Origin: a bacterium
Lineage (GTDB): Bacteria > Armatimonadota > Zipacnadia > Zipacnadales > Zipacnadaceae
Direction: 5' to 3'
NCBI GenBank assembly: GCA_030603495.1
Contig: JAUVXR010000022.1
Span: 1-42,470 of the forward strand
Length of the DNA: 42,470 nucleotides
Shown: positions 32,651 through 40,913 of the stretch, piece after piece
Layout of the letters: every line of letters starts with the position of its first letter
Position numbering within the stretch: the stretch's first letter is position 1
Program-made: the position numbers and the translations under genes
Notes under the pieces: model-generated
Databases searched by the model: none
Seen by the model: only the letters and a program-made list of their open reading frames with translations
Told to the model about the DNA's origin: nothing

Positions 32651-33385
32651 ATGCGCTGTCCCCTCTGTCGCGAAAATATCATAGTCCAGGGGCGCTTTTG
32701 CCCGAAGTGCGGCGACCAAATATTTGGCCGGCCTCTCCCGGGCCGGAGCGCGCCGCCGGATGGCCCCCGCCTGGAATTGGAGCTGCCCCCGCCCTCGGTG
32801 GGTAAACCGCGAGGAGAGGTTCTGGAAATAGAGCTTGAACCCTCGGTCCAACCGACTGGGGCAGGAGCCGGCGCGGTGGGCAAGCTGTGCCCGTATTGTC
32901 GCTTCCCCATCAAGGCGGGTGACGAGGTGGTCACTTGCCCAGACTGCCAGACGACGCTGCATGCCGATTGCTGGCGGGCCAACGAGGGATGTACTACTTA
33001 TGGCTGTCGCAGTTCGCCCCAGGTTGCGGTGGCCCGGCGGGCGAGCAGAGTCTATGGGCAGGCGGACGCTTCTGCCGGCTCGTACGGGTCGGCAAGGTGG
33101 GGCCAGGCGGTGCCGTTGGGTGCTCGGCAGCTCATCGAGGCGGAGTTCGACGGCCAGTGTACCAACGCGCTGCTCTTCACTATCCTGCAACTTTTTTTCT
33201 GTGCCGGCTTCCTCTCCATCATTACACTTGTCTGGGGTGTGTCGCTGCTGTCTCAAATGAAGCGACTCGACGTCACGCCGAGGCCAGCGCGCGGCCGGGC
33301 CATTGCGGCAGTGGTCATCAGTGGCGGCGTGATGTTGCTATGGCTGACCATTTTGGTACTGAAGCTGGGTGGCTCCAGCGGTTGA
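32651..33385 (+). CDS. Zinc-ribbon/RING-like E3 candidate with two TM helices
   Basis: This is a 244-residue protein; ATG 32651 is chosen, with GTG 32588 as the alternative giving 21 more residues. N-terminal zinc ribbon: CPLC (3-6) and CPKC (17-20). The linker has two shared motifs, LELELP (41-46) and VLEIELEP (57-64). A treble-clef/RING-like domain follows: Cys80, Cys83, Cys96, Cys99, His104, Cys107, Cys114, Cys119 (CPYC ... CPDC ... H-x2-C). It resembles the prokaryotic RING families reported next to bacterial ubiquitin-like systems. Two TM helices (172-198, 217-238) anchor it. It probably serves as an E3, bringing the E2 to membrane targets. Confidence 0.8.
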   Translation: MRCPLCRENIIVQGRFCPKCGDQIFGRPLPGRSAPPDGPRLELELPPPSVGKPRGEVLEIELEPSVQPTGAGAGAVGKLCPYCRFPIKAGDEVVTCPDCQTTLHADCWRANEGCTTYGCRSSPQVAVARRASRVYGQADASAGSYGSARWGQAVPLGARQLIEAEFDGQCTNALLFTILQLFFCAGFLSIITLVWGVSLLSQMKRLDVTPRPARGRAIAAVVISGGVMLLWLTILVLKLGGSSG

Positions 33386-33460
33386 CTTGTGGCCCGGCGA
33401 ATTACGCAGAAGCTAAGCCCAGACCTGTATTAACCCGCTTTGCGGGTCCTGTTACCGGCA

Positions 33461-34093
33461 ATGAGCAGCGAAGAGCCCGAAATCGAAATCAGCCCGGCTC
33501 AGTCGCCCGAGCGCCCGGTCCGGTCTCGGCCAGCGGCCCCGCTGGTGGTGGTCGGCGAGGTTGGGTCGGTGGGGGAGGGGCGCGCGATCTTCCTGCACGT
33601 CCGGGCCGTCGCGGCGATAATGGATTCGCTGCCGGGGCAAGAACGCATGGAGGTGGGTGGCCTGCTGGTAGGCGCTGAGTGTCAGGACCAAGTAGGCTCG
33701 TATCTGTTGATAGCTGGGGCAGTCGGTGCGGGCAGCGCCCGCAGCGCTGCCTTGTCGGTCACCTTCACACATGAGGCATGGGACCAACTGCTGGCGGAGA
33801 AGGCGGCGCGCTACCCAGGGGAGGCCGTGGTCGGCTGGTATCATACTCATCCGGGGCTGGGCGTGTTTCTCTCCCCACAGGACCTGTTCATCCACCACCA
33901 TTTCTTTGCCGAGGCCGTGCACGTGGCGCTGGTGGTTGACCCCGCTGACTTTACCTGGGGGATATTCTATTGGCAGGGACCGGACCTGGTTGCGGCGCAG
34001 GGCTGTTACGTATATGGCGAGCCGCAGGAAGGTTATGACCATCTGGCTGGGCTGTTGAGGAACTACCAGGCTGGTGGCACTCAAGACAACTAG
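33461..34093 (+). CDS. JAMM/JAB isopeptidase, third copy
   Basis: This is a 210-residue protein from ATG 33461. The JAB domain (about 40-190) is active-site complete: Glu64 (MEVGGLLVG), His128, His130, Ser138, Asp141 (GWYHTHPGLGVFLSPQD). It is more diverged from the other two copies in DNA sequence. The N-terminal tail holds EPEIEISPAQ (5-14), the shared motif in short form, followed by a Pro/Arg-rich linker. No TM segment. It closes the conjugation block; a 12-base palindrome GCGGATATCCGC (34101-34112) follows. Confidence 0.88.
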   Translation: MSSEEPEIEISPAQSPERPVRSRPAAPLVVVGEVGSVGEGRAIFLHVRAVAAIMDSLPGQERMEVGGLLVGAECQDQVGSYLLIAGAVGAGSARSAALSVTFTHEAWDQLLAEKAARYPGEAVVGWYHTHPGLGVFLSPQDLFIHHHFFAEAVHVALVVDPADFTWGIFYWQGPDLVAAQGCYVYGEPQEGYDHLAGLLRNYQAGGTQDN

Positions 34094-34236
34094 CGGGTGA
34101 GCGGATATCCGCCAACTCATCTGTCCGAGGCTGCAAGTCTGCGAGGTAGGAACGGAGGAATGTCCCGGGTAGGCAGAGAAACACTAAGTGCGGCGTTGTC
34201 GGGAAGCGAAACACGAGGAGCAGAAAGGGTGTCGAG

Positions 34237-34971
34237 ATGAAAGCTGCGATCAAGTTGGTGGTTATCGTATGTGCAGCACTTCTGGCCAGTGGACTCGGAG
34301 CCCAGGAGGCTGAACTGCCGGCGTCTGGGGAACAGCCCACCGCCCCGGCGCAGCCCGCTGCCGTGCCACAGCCCGCCGCCGTCACAGAGCCGTCGGCTGA
34401 AGACGGAGTTGCGGTCGAGACCGTTACCTCCTATCTGGACAAGATGAACTACGTCTACAAGGTGGACAAGTCGGCCAAGGTGCCGGAGATTGAGCTGCTG
34501 ATGCGGGGGAACAACGGTAACTACGACGTGCGCGTATTCATTGACAACCCCCGCAAGATCGTCTATGTCTGGGTGAATCGGCTTATGACTATTCCCGATC
34601 TCCACCCCCGCAAGTACGTGCTGCTCCAGAAGCTAATGGAACTGAACTGGGAGCTGTTGATCGGCAAGTACGAGTGGGATAAGAGTGACGGTGAGGTGCG
34701 CGTGTCGTACACCTTCAGTACGGAGAATGGAGTAGGCTACGATGCCTTCGTGGCTTGCTTCCAACTCTTGGTCTTGACCGCGGATCGGGACTACCCCAAG
34801 CTCATGCAGCTAATGTGGGGTAGTGTGGAGCAACCCTCAGCTCCGGCCGCAACCCTGGTGCCGCCCGAGAACAAGCCCGAAGAGGCTGCCATCAGCAAGG
34901 AAACTGAACCTAAGCCGGACACCAAGGCCAAGGAAAGCGAACCCAAGCCGGAGGCTCCCGAAAACCCGTAG
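34237..34971 (+). CDS. Exported YbjN-domain protein
   Basis: This is a 244-residue protein with ribosome site GAGGAG further upstream and AAAGGG nearer the ATG. It has a signal peptide (IKLVVIVCAALLASGLGAQ), a Pro/Ala-rich linker, then a YbjN/type III secretion chaperone-like fold (about 63-195): VTSYLDKMNYVYKV, EIELLMRGNNGNYDVRVFID, HPRKYVLLQKLMELNWELLI. The C-terminus is a Lys/Glu/Pro-rich repeat. YbjN proteins are implicated in regulation, but an exported form is unusual. It lies 143 bases after the third JAMM gene; whether it belongs to the conjugation system is open. Confidence 0.7.
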   Translation: MKAAIKLVVIVCAALLASGLGAQEAELPASGEQPTAPAQPAAVPQPAAVTEPSAEDGVAVETVTSYLDKMNYVYKVDKSAKVPEIELLMRGNNGNYDVRVFIDNPRKIVYVWVNRLMTIPDLHPRKYVLLQKLMELNWELLIGKYEWDKSDGEVRVSYTFSTENGVGYDAFVACFQLLVLTADRDYPKLMQLMWGSVEQPSAPAATLVPPENKPEEAAISKETEPKPDTKAKESEPKPEAPENP

Positions 34972-34985
34972 GGGACACTTCAAGC

Positions 34986-36506
34986 ATGACTCAGGAAAGC
35001 GGCTCAGGAAAATTGTGGGGAGGTCGCTTCTCAGAAGAGATAGCTGATCTCGCCCTTGAGTTCAGCGAATCAACTGCGGCGGATGCGCCGATGATCGCTG
35101 AGGATATCTGGGGCAGCGAGGCCCACAGCATAATGCTGGCCGTCTGCGGAATCATCAGCGAGGACGACCTGCGCGCCATCTTGTGTGGCCTGGAGAGCAC
35201 CCGCCAGCAATATGAGGCCGGCGAGTTCGAGCTTGACCCCCAGCTTGAAGACGTGCACATGAATGTGGAGAGCCATCTGCGAGAGACCTCCGGGCCGGAA
35301 GCGGCCGGTCGCCTGCATACCGCCCGCTCGCGTAACGATCAGGTCGTCACCGACGCTCGCATGCACCTGCGCGCGCGCCTGCTGGACGTACGCGCGGCGC
35401 TCGCTGACCTGCAACAGGTGCTCCTCGATTTGGGCACCGAGCACACCGAGACTGTAATGCCGGGCTACACTCACACCCAGCATGCCCAGCCGATTTCCGC
35501 GGGCTTCTGGCTCTCCGGCCATGCCACGAGCTTCCAGCGCGACCAGGAGCGACTTGCGCAGACCTACGAGCGTGTGAACCGCTGCCCCCTGGGAGCCTGT
35601 GCACTGGGCGGGACCTCGTTTGCCACCGACCGTGCCCTGACGGCACGGCTGTTGGGCTTTGAGGGTGTGCTGGAGCATGCGCTCGATGCCGTGGGCGCGC
35701 GCGACTTTGTGCTGGAAGCGCTCGCCGACCTGGCGATCATCGCGGCCAACCTCTCCAAGATAGCCGAGGAGTTTGTGCTGTTTTCTACCTACGAGTTCCG
35801 GATGATCGAAATTGACGACGCCTATGCCGCGGGCAGCTCGATAATGCCCCAGAAGAAGAACCCGGGCATGGCGGAGTTGACTCGCGCGCGGACCGGCATT
35901 GTCTACGGCCGGCTGATGCAGGTGCTGACGATGGTCAAGGCGCTGCCTTCGGGCTACAATCGGGATCTGCAGGAGGATAAACCGCCTCTGTGGGAGGCGC
36001 TGACCTCGGTGGAGAGCTGTCTGCGGATAGCCCGAGAGATGGTGGGCACGGCCAAACTGCACACCGAGCGGATGGCGGAGTTGGCCGACGGCAACTTCGC
36101 CGCCGCTACCGAACTGGCCAACTTCCTGGTACGGGAGCGTGACCTGCCCTTCCGCGATTGCCACCGGATTGTGGGTGGCCTCGTAGGGGCCCTGGCGGCT
36201 GAGAACCGGCTGCTGACCGACTATGAGCGGCTCCGGGAGCTGCTGGCCGAAGCTGGGCAGGAGGTCAGTGTGGCCGAACTGGCCGAAGTCGTGGATCCAC
36301 AGGCCTGCCTCCGCCGTCAGGTCAGCCTGGGCAGTACCGGGCCTGGGCAGGTTACTGAGATGATCGAACAGCTCCGCAAGGCAGTTGCTGCCAGTCGGCA
36401 GGAGATTGCTGATGCCCGCGAGGCCTCGGTCCAGGCTCGAGAGAAAACTGAGCGGATCGTCCAGCACGTGCTCGAGGGCGGAAGGCTGGCGGATCTGGCG
36501 CTGTAG
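34986..36506 (+). CDS. argH: Argininosuccinate lyase
   Basis: This 506-residue enzyme makes arginine and fumarate. It has all signatures: LWGGRFSEEIADLALEFSES at the start, HTARSRNDQVVTDARMHLR, YTHTQHAQPIS with the catalytic His, PLGACALGGTSF and the fumarase/lyase loop GSSIMPQKKNPG (283-294). It is about 45 residues longer than usual, through a Gln/Glu/Arg-rich C-terminal helix (SRQEIADAREASVQAREKTE). It starts 14 bases after the YbjN gene. Confidence 0.95.
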   Translation: MTQESGSGKLWGGRFSEEIADLALEFSESTAADAPMIAEDIWGSEAHSIMLAVCGIISEDDLRAILCGLESTRQQYEAGEFELDPQLEDVHMNVESHLRETSGPEAAGRLHTARSRNDQVVTDARMHLRARLLDVRAALADLQQVLLDLGTEHTETVMPGYTHTQHAQPISAGFWLSGHATSFQRDQERLAQTYERVNRCPLGACALGGTSFATDRALTARLLGFEGVLEHALDAVGARDFVLEALADLAIIAANLSKIAEEFVLFSTYEFRMIEIDDAYAAGSSIMPQKKNPGMAELTRARTGIVYGRLMQVLTMVKALPSGYNRDLQEDKPPLWEALTSVESCLRIAREMVGTAKLHTERMAELADGNFAAATELANFLVRERDLPFRDCHRIVGGLVGALAAENRLLTDYERLRELLAEAGQEVSVAELAEVVDPQACLRRQVSLGSTGPGQVTEMIEQLRKAVAASRQEIADAREASVQAREKTERIVQHVLEGGRLADLAL

Positions 36507-36545
36507 CTGAGGCGGACGATTTCACTCGACAGGGATCCCACCGGT

Positions 36546-37361
36546 ATGTATGCGAGGACCACACGGCTAACGCATCGCGAGCAGGTGGGGCCTGACTGCC
36601 ACCTGCTTGAGTTTGACTGCCCCGAGATCGCCGGCTCAGCCCGGCCGGGGCAGTTCGTGCACGTTCGGCTGACTGGCGGCTTCGACCCACTGCTGCGGCG
36701 GCCCTTTAGCGTAATGAACATCAACCCTGCCCAGGGCAGCTTCCAGGTACTGGTGCGCACGGTTGGGCGGGGTACGATGTTGCTGGCCCAGTCCGAGCCG
36801 GGCAGCGAGTTTCATATCATCGGGCCGCTGGGCAACGGGTTCGCACTACCGGGCCCGCCAGGAGAGGTCGTGCTGGTCGCTGGCGGGGTGGGTGTGGCTC
36901 CCCTGATTTTCCTGGCGGCGGCATTGCACCAGCCCGACAACTACCGGTACGTCCGGGCCTTGTTCGGTGCAGCTATCGGCGGTGACCTGTGCTCCTGGTT
37001 GGAGCTCTCGCTGGTGTGCGATGAATTCACGGCGGTCACCGAAGACGGGAGCGCTGGGGAACAGGGAATGGTGACCGACTTTTTGCCCGCGCAGCTCGAC
37101 CGCGGCGCGGGCTGTGTCTACGCCTGCGGGCCAACAGCGATGCTGGCCGAGGTAGCTGAGCAGTGCCGCCGTGGGTCCGTCCCGTGTTTTGTATCGCTGG
37201 AGCAGTGGATGGGCTGTGGGGTGGGTGTGTGTCTGGGCTGCGTGATTCCCACGCGGGCGGCGGGGGCAGAGCACTACCAGCGCGTCTGCAAGGATGGTCC
37301 GATCTTCGATGCGGCCGTGATAGACTGGGAGGCGATGCGCCGTGGCTGCGGGCCGGGTTGA
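36546..37361 (+). CDS. pyrK: Dihydroorotate dehydrogenase electron-transfer subunit
   Basis: This is a 271-residue ferredoxin-reductase-type protein: FAD-binding RRPFSVMN (51-58), FAD/NAD loop VVLVAGGVGVAPLIFL, and the [2Fe-2S] cluster Cys224, Cys229, Cys232 and Cys248 (CGVGVCLGC ... C). It passes electrons from PyrD's FMN to NAD+ in pyrimidine synthesis. It overlaps pyrD by 20 bases, as expected for a PyrDI-B/PyrK complex. Confidence 0.95.
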   Translation: MYARTTRLTHREQVGPDCHLLEFDCPEIAGSARPGQFVHVRLTGGFDPLLRRPFSVMNINPAQGSFQVLVRTVGRGTMLLAQSEPGSEFHIIGPLGNGFALPGPPGEVVLVAGGVGVAPLIFLAAALHQPDNYRYVRALFGAAIGGDLCSWLELSLVCDEFTAVTEDGSAGEQGMVTDFLPAQLDRGAGCVYACGPTAMLAEVAEQCRRGSVPCFVSLEQWMGCGVGVCLGCVIPTRAAGAEHYQRVCKDGPIFDAAVIDWEAMRRGCGPG

Positions 37362-38271
37362 TCTGCGCGTGGACTTGGCCGGTCTGTCCCTGGCGAATCC
37401 TGTGCTGGCCGCCTCGGGAACCTTCGGCTACGGCACGGAATACGCCGACCTGGTTGAGGTCAGCAAGCTGGGTGGAATCGTCACCAAGGGAATCACGCTC
37501 GCGCCTCGGGAGGGCAACCCGCCGCCGCGCATCTGCGAGACCCCTGCGGGCATGCTCAACGCAATCGGCCTGCAGAATCCGGGCGTTGACGCGTTTGTCC
37601 GCGACAAGATGCCAGCGCTGCGCGAGCTGGGTGTGCCGGTCATCGTGAATATCGCCGGCGAGACGGTGGCTGATTACGTCGCGCTCGCGGCCCAACTCAG
37701 CGAGTGCGACGGCATCGCCGCGCTGGAGTTGAATCTCTCCTGTCCTAATGTCAAGCAGGGCGGGATGCACTTCGGCATTGACTGTGAACTCACCCAGACG
37801 GTTGTGGCCGCGGTGCGCGAGGTCACCGAGCTGCTCCTGATAACTAAGCTCTCGCCGAACGTCACCGACATCGCCGAGATTGGCCAGGCAGCCGGGGACG
37901 GCGGGTCAGATATTCTCTCTCTCATTAACACCCTTTTGGGAATGACCATTGATATCCAGCAGCGGCGGCCGGTGCTGGCCAACGTGACCGGCGGACTCAG
38001 CGGGCCGGCCATTCAGCCGGTGGCGTTGCGCATGGTCTGGGAGCTGGCTCAGGCTGTTGACCTGCCGATAATTGGGATGGGCGGGATTACCAGTGCCGTG
38101 GACGCGCTCCAGTTCATTATGGCCGGTGCCACAGCAATTGCCGTGGGCACGGCCAATTTCGTTGCTCCTGGCGTCACCGGGTGCATCATCAAGGACATAG
38201 AAACCTTCTGCGAGGAGCAAGGAATAGCGAGAATAGCCGACCTCGTGGGTGCAGCCCATGCGGAAGTCTGA
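37342..38271 (+). CDS. pyrD: Dihydroorotate dehydrogenase, class 1B catalytic subunit
   Basis: This is a 309-residue FMN TIM-barrel enzyme starting with GTG inside pyrK. It has NPVLAASGTFGYGTEY, GGIVTKGITL, GMLNAIGLQNPG, the catalytic Cys134 in LNLSCPNVKQGG (class 1B uses Cys), LSPNVTDI, and the FMN-phosphate loop GMGGI / AIAVGTANF. It works with PyrK. The class 1B type fits an NAD-linked, often anaerobic-tolerant lifestyle. Confidence 0.95.
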   Translation: MAAGRVDLRVDLAGLSLANPVLAASGTFGYGTEYADLVEVSKLGGIVTKGITLAPREGNPPPRICETPAGMLNAIGLQNPGVDAFVRDKMPALRELGVPVIVNIAGETVADYVALAAQLSECDGIAALELNLSCPNVKQGGMHFGIDCELTQTVVAAVREVTELLLITKLSPNVTDIAEIGQAAGDGGSDILSLINTLLGMTIDIQQRRPVLANVTGGLSGPAIQPVALRMVWELAQAVDLPIIGMGGITSAVDALQFIMAGATAIAVGTANFVAPGVTGCIIKDIETFCEEQGIARIADLVGAAHAEV

Positions 38272-38286
38272 TTGGAGAGAATTGCG

Positions 38287-39447
38287 ATGATGCCCAAGCA
38301 TCTGCCGCAGGTTGGTATATCCCCGGATGAGTACGAATTCATCGAGCAGACCTGTCAGGAAGTGCTGGCTGGGGTCCGACACATAGCCCAAGACGGAACC
38401 GCCCTGTACTTTCCGGGGGGGGGATATGACGCTTGCTGGACCCGCGATTTCTGCTACATGGTCGAGGGGGCCGGACGGCTTATTCCCAGTGAGGAGATTC
38501 TCGCCTGCATTGATTTTCTACTGAGGGGCCAACGCGACGATGGCGCTATGCCTGATCGCGTGGAATCCGACGGCAAAGCGATATATATGGCCGGCCCGGA
38601 AGATGCGCCGCTGGGCGAAGACCCACCAACAGACAATGCGCAGTTCATGGTGAAGTTGGTCGCGGCCTATGTAGACCTCACCGACGAATACGCTGCTTTC
38701 CTCCAACGCCGGGAGCAGCTGTACGATGGGATGGAACAAGTTCCACGAGGCAAAGACGGACTGGTGGAGGTGGATCGCAACTATCCGCACTCAACCTACG
38801 GGTTTACCGATGGTATTGCCAAGACCGGTAAGGTCCTCTTCTCGTCGCTGCTCTACTGGGAAGCCTGCCGGCGGCTGGCCGAGCTGTGTGCCGGATGTGA
38901 GTATCACGACGAGGCTCACGACTGGTACGAACAAGCGGAGCTGCTCAAGCGCAGCCTTGACCAGTTCTACGACCACCAGTACGGTCTATACCGGGCTGCC
39001 TCGGACCAGTGCCGTCAACTCGACCTGTGGGGTAGCTCTTATGCCTGTGTAGTGCGACTGGCTTCGAAGAGCCGGGCGCGGCAAGTCGGCGAGTTCTTCT
39101 GCAGTGCCCCGGAGGTTAGCATCTGGCACGGGCACATCCGCCATCTGCCAGTGGGCGAATATTGGGAGAGGCTGCTCACGGAAATCGAGCTCGACACGTA
39201 TCAGAACGGGGCGTTCTGGGCGGTGCCCAGCGGCTGGGTAGCACAGGTGATGGCTACCTATGACGAAGCTGCAGCCCGCGATGTTATCTATGACCTGTTA
39301 GAGTTCTGGCGGGTCGAGGGGGTATACGAGTGTATCAGTCCCTATGCCCCGCCCCAGGTGGAGGGATATCCTGCCAGCGCCACCTGTGTGTTGGGTGCAG
39401 TGCGCCCAGACAAGAATCTGGGGGCCCGGAATGCGCCATCCGCTTGA
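38287..39447 (+). CDS. Six-hairpin (alpha/alpha6-barrel) glycosidase-like protein
   Basis: This is a 386-residue protein; the ATG at 38287 has GGAGAG upstream. The sequence is helical-hairpin rich with DACWTRDFCYMVEGAGRLIP, LLRGQRDDGAMPDRVESDGK, PPTDNAQFMVKLVAAYV and FWAVPSGWVAQVM. The 'WtRD' and 'tDN..f' motifs are typical of alpha-barrel glycosidases such as amylo-alpha-1,6-glucosidase-like and GH63/GH94-related proteins. Acidic residues in these motifs are candidate catalytic acids. No signal peptide, so cytosolic. The substrate is unknown; its place behind pyrD seems fortuitous. Confidence 0.65.
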   Translation: MMPKHLPQVGISPDEYEFIEQTCQEVLAGVRHIAQDGTALYFPGGGYDACWTRDFCYMVEGAGRLIPSEEILACIDFLLRGQRDDGAMPDRVESDGKAIYMAGPEDAPLGEDPPTDNAQFMVKLVAAYVDLTDEYAAFLQRREQLYDGMEQVPRGKDGLVEVDRNYPHSTYGFTDGIAKTGKVLFSSLLYWEACRRLAELCAGCEYHDEAHDWYEQAELLKRSLDQFYDHQYGLYRAASDQCRQLDLWGSSYACVVRLASKSRARQVGEFFCSAPEVSIWHGHIRHLPVGEYWERLLTEIELDTYQNGAFWAVPSGWVAQVMATYDEAAARDVIYDLLEFWRVEGVYECISPYAPPQVEGYPASATCVLGAVRPDKNLGARNAPSA

Positions 39448-39670
39448 AGAACTGGTGCAGGAGGTCGAAGAAGATATCGGCCATCGCATCGTGCTCCGGT
39501 CGGTCCGCCCACCGGAGCGGGAGTTTCGCGGCCGGATAGTGTCCCGAGGAGGCTATTTGCTGCTCGAATACCATGATGAGACGGCCGGCTATTTCTGGGA
39601 TCACGATATAATCAGGGAGCTTCTGGCGCTGGTTCGCGAAGGGTACCGGGATTTTGTGCTGTACGATTAG
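39431..39670 (+). CDS. Small hypothetical protein, 79 aa
   Basis: The ATG at 39431 lies inside the end of the previous gene (17-base overlap), suggesting coupling. The product begins MRHPLEELVQEVEEDIGHRI and continues with a predicted alpha-beta fold: REFRGRIVSRGGYLLLEYHD, FWDHDIIRELLALVREGYRD, FVLYD. No signal peptide or TM. I do not recognise the family, but its composition is that of a real cytosolic protein. Confidence 0.6.
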   Translation: MRHPLEELVQEVEEDIGHRIVLRSVRPPEREFRGRIVSRGGYLLLEYHDETAGYFWDHDIIRELLALVREGYRDFVLYD

Positions 39671-39752
39671 GACATGGTGCGGCGGCGGTTGGCTGACGAC
39701 GCCCAAGCGGAGTGCTAACTGTACGGGGAGCAGTGGTAATAGGTGGCTAACG

Positions 39753-40715
39753 ATGGGAAGCGGTAAGATGGGGCGAACATCAATCCTTATCAAGTTGATA
39801 GTCGCCGTCTGCTGTCTGGGGCTCAGTGCGATGTCCTGCGGCGACGGCAGCAACCTGCGCGACCAGACGGTGATGGCAATCGTGAACGGCACCCCGATTA
39901 CCGAGGCTCAGCTCATCGAGCGGCTCAAGTACGGCCCAGGACCCCGGGTGCTACTGAGAATGATAGATACCCGCTTGATAGTCGCCGAAGCCGCTCGACG
40001 CCAGATCAAGCCAGGGGGCGAGCAAGTAGAACTCAAGCTCAGCCAGGTGGCTTCTCGACTCGGCTCTGAACGTGAGCTGACGGCGATGCTGCGCGAGCAT
40101 AACACCTCGCGGGCCGAACTGAAAGACCGCTTGCGCGTGGATGCCATGCTTGACGAGATAGCTACGCAGCAGATCACGATCGAGGATGCCCAGGTGCAGC
40201 AGTACTACCAAGAGCACCTCGAAGAGTTCTCCCACGGTGAGCAGGTGCGGGCGCGGATGATACTCACCGAGACCCGGGAGAATGCTGAGGCGATTAAGGT
40301 CGCGCTGGACAGCGGGGGCGACTTCGCGGGGCTAGCTCAGGCTCTGTCCATTGATCCGGGCACTGCCCAGCAGGAAGGGGACATGGGCTACTTCGAGCGG
40401 GGGGATTATGCCGACGAGATTACACAAGTGGCTTTCTCGCTGGAACCGGGCCAGGTCAGTGGCGTATTCGCTGTCCCCGACGGCTACTGTATTATCAAGG
40501 TCGAGGGCCGCCGCCCGGCTGGCACGGAGGCGCTGGATCAAGTACAGGGGCAGATTGTGTCTCGCCTGAAGCACAGACAGCGCGATCAGATGCGCCAGCA
40601 ATGGCTGGTCGAGCAGCGCCAGCGGGCGCGCCTGAAGATCTCCGATCCGAGGCTGCGCGGGGTCATAGAGGCACTACTGGACACCGCCCCTCCGCCGAAT
40701 CCCTATGAGTTTTGA
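39753..40715 (+). CDS. PpiC/SurA-like peptidyl-prolyl isomerase lipoprotein
   Basis: This is a 320-residue protein; ATG 39753 has AGGTGG upstream (an ATG at 39768 is also possible). N-terminal signal with a lipobox-like end (LSAMSC, Cys29) suggests lipidation. A SurA/PrsA-type N-domain helix bundle includes AIVNGTPITEAQLIERLKYG. A parvulin rotamase domain follows (about 165-260): VRARMILTE, FAGLAQALSIDPGTAQQEGD, MGYFERGDYADEI and GYCIIKVEGRRP. It probably folds exported or outer-membrane proteins in the periplasm. Confidence 0.8.
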   Translation: MGSGKMGRTSILIKLIVAVCCLGLSAMSCGDGSNLRDQTVMAIVNGTPITEAQLIERLKYGPGPRVLLRMIDTRLIVAEAARRQIKPGGEQVELKLSQVASRLGSERELTAMLREHNTSRAELKDRLRVDAMLDEIATQQITIEDAQVQQYYQEHLEEFSHGEQVRARMILTETRENAEAIKVALDSGGDFAGLAQALSIDPGTAQQEGDMGYFERGDYADEITQVAFSLEPGQVSGVFAVPDGYCIIKVEGRRPAGTEALDQVQGQIVSRLKHRQRDQMRQQWLVEQRQRARLKISDPRLRGVIEALLDTAPPPNPYEF

Positions 40716-40913
40716 GGTGCATAGGGCCCCCGCACAGCCCTCGACCAGAACGCAGGGAAGTCTGGTATTTCTTACCCGCTAGCTGCTAACAGACTATCTG
40801 CCCAGCTACGGGCAGCAAACAGAGGAGAGTCTCACAAATCGGTCATTTGCCATGTAGATTATTGGCGGTCGGTACATCTTCGGGTGACGGCCGCGGTTAG
40901 AAAGGAACGCATT
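40716..40913. other. Spacer with a hairpin
   Basis: The gap between the foldase and beta-helix genes has a hairpin CTGCCC-AGCTAC-GGGCAG at 40798-40815, not followed by a T run, so it is not a clear terminator. Nothing else is recognisable. Confidence 0.3.

Noticed and set aside
34101-34112. Perfect 12-base palindrome GCGGATATCCGC after the third JAMM gene, considered as a terminator or operator
   Set aside because: No T run follows and no second copy was seen; a palindrome this short can occur by chance.
35070-36467. 465-codon minus-strand ORF opposite argH
   Set aside because: argH on the plus strand has all family signatures; the opposite frame has no recognisable domain.
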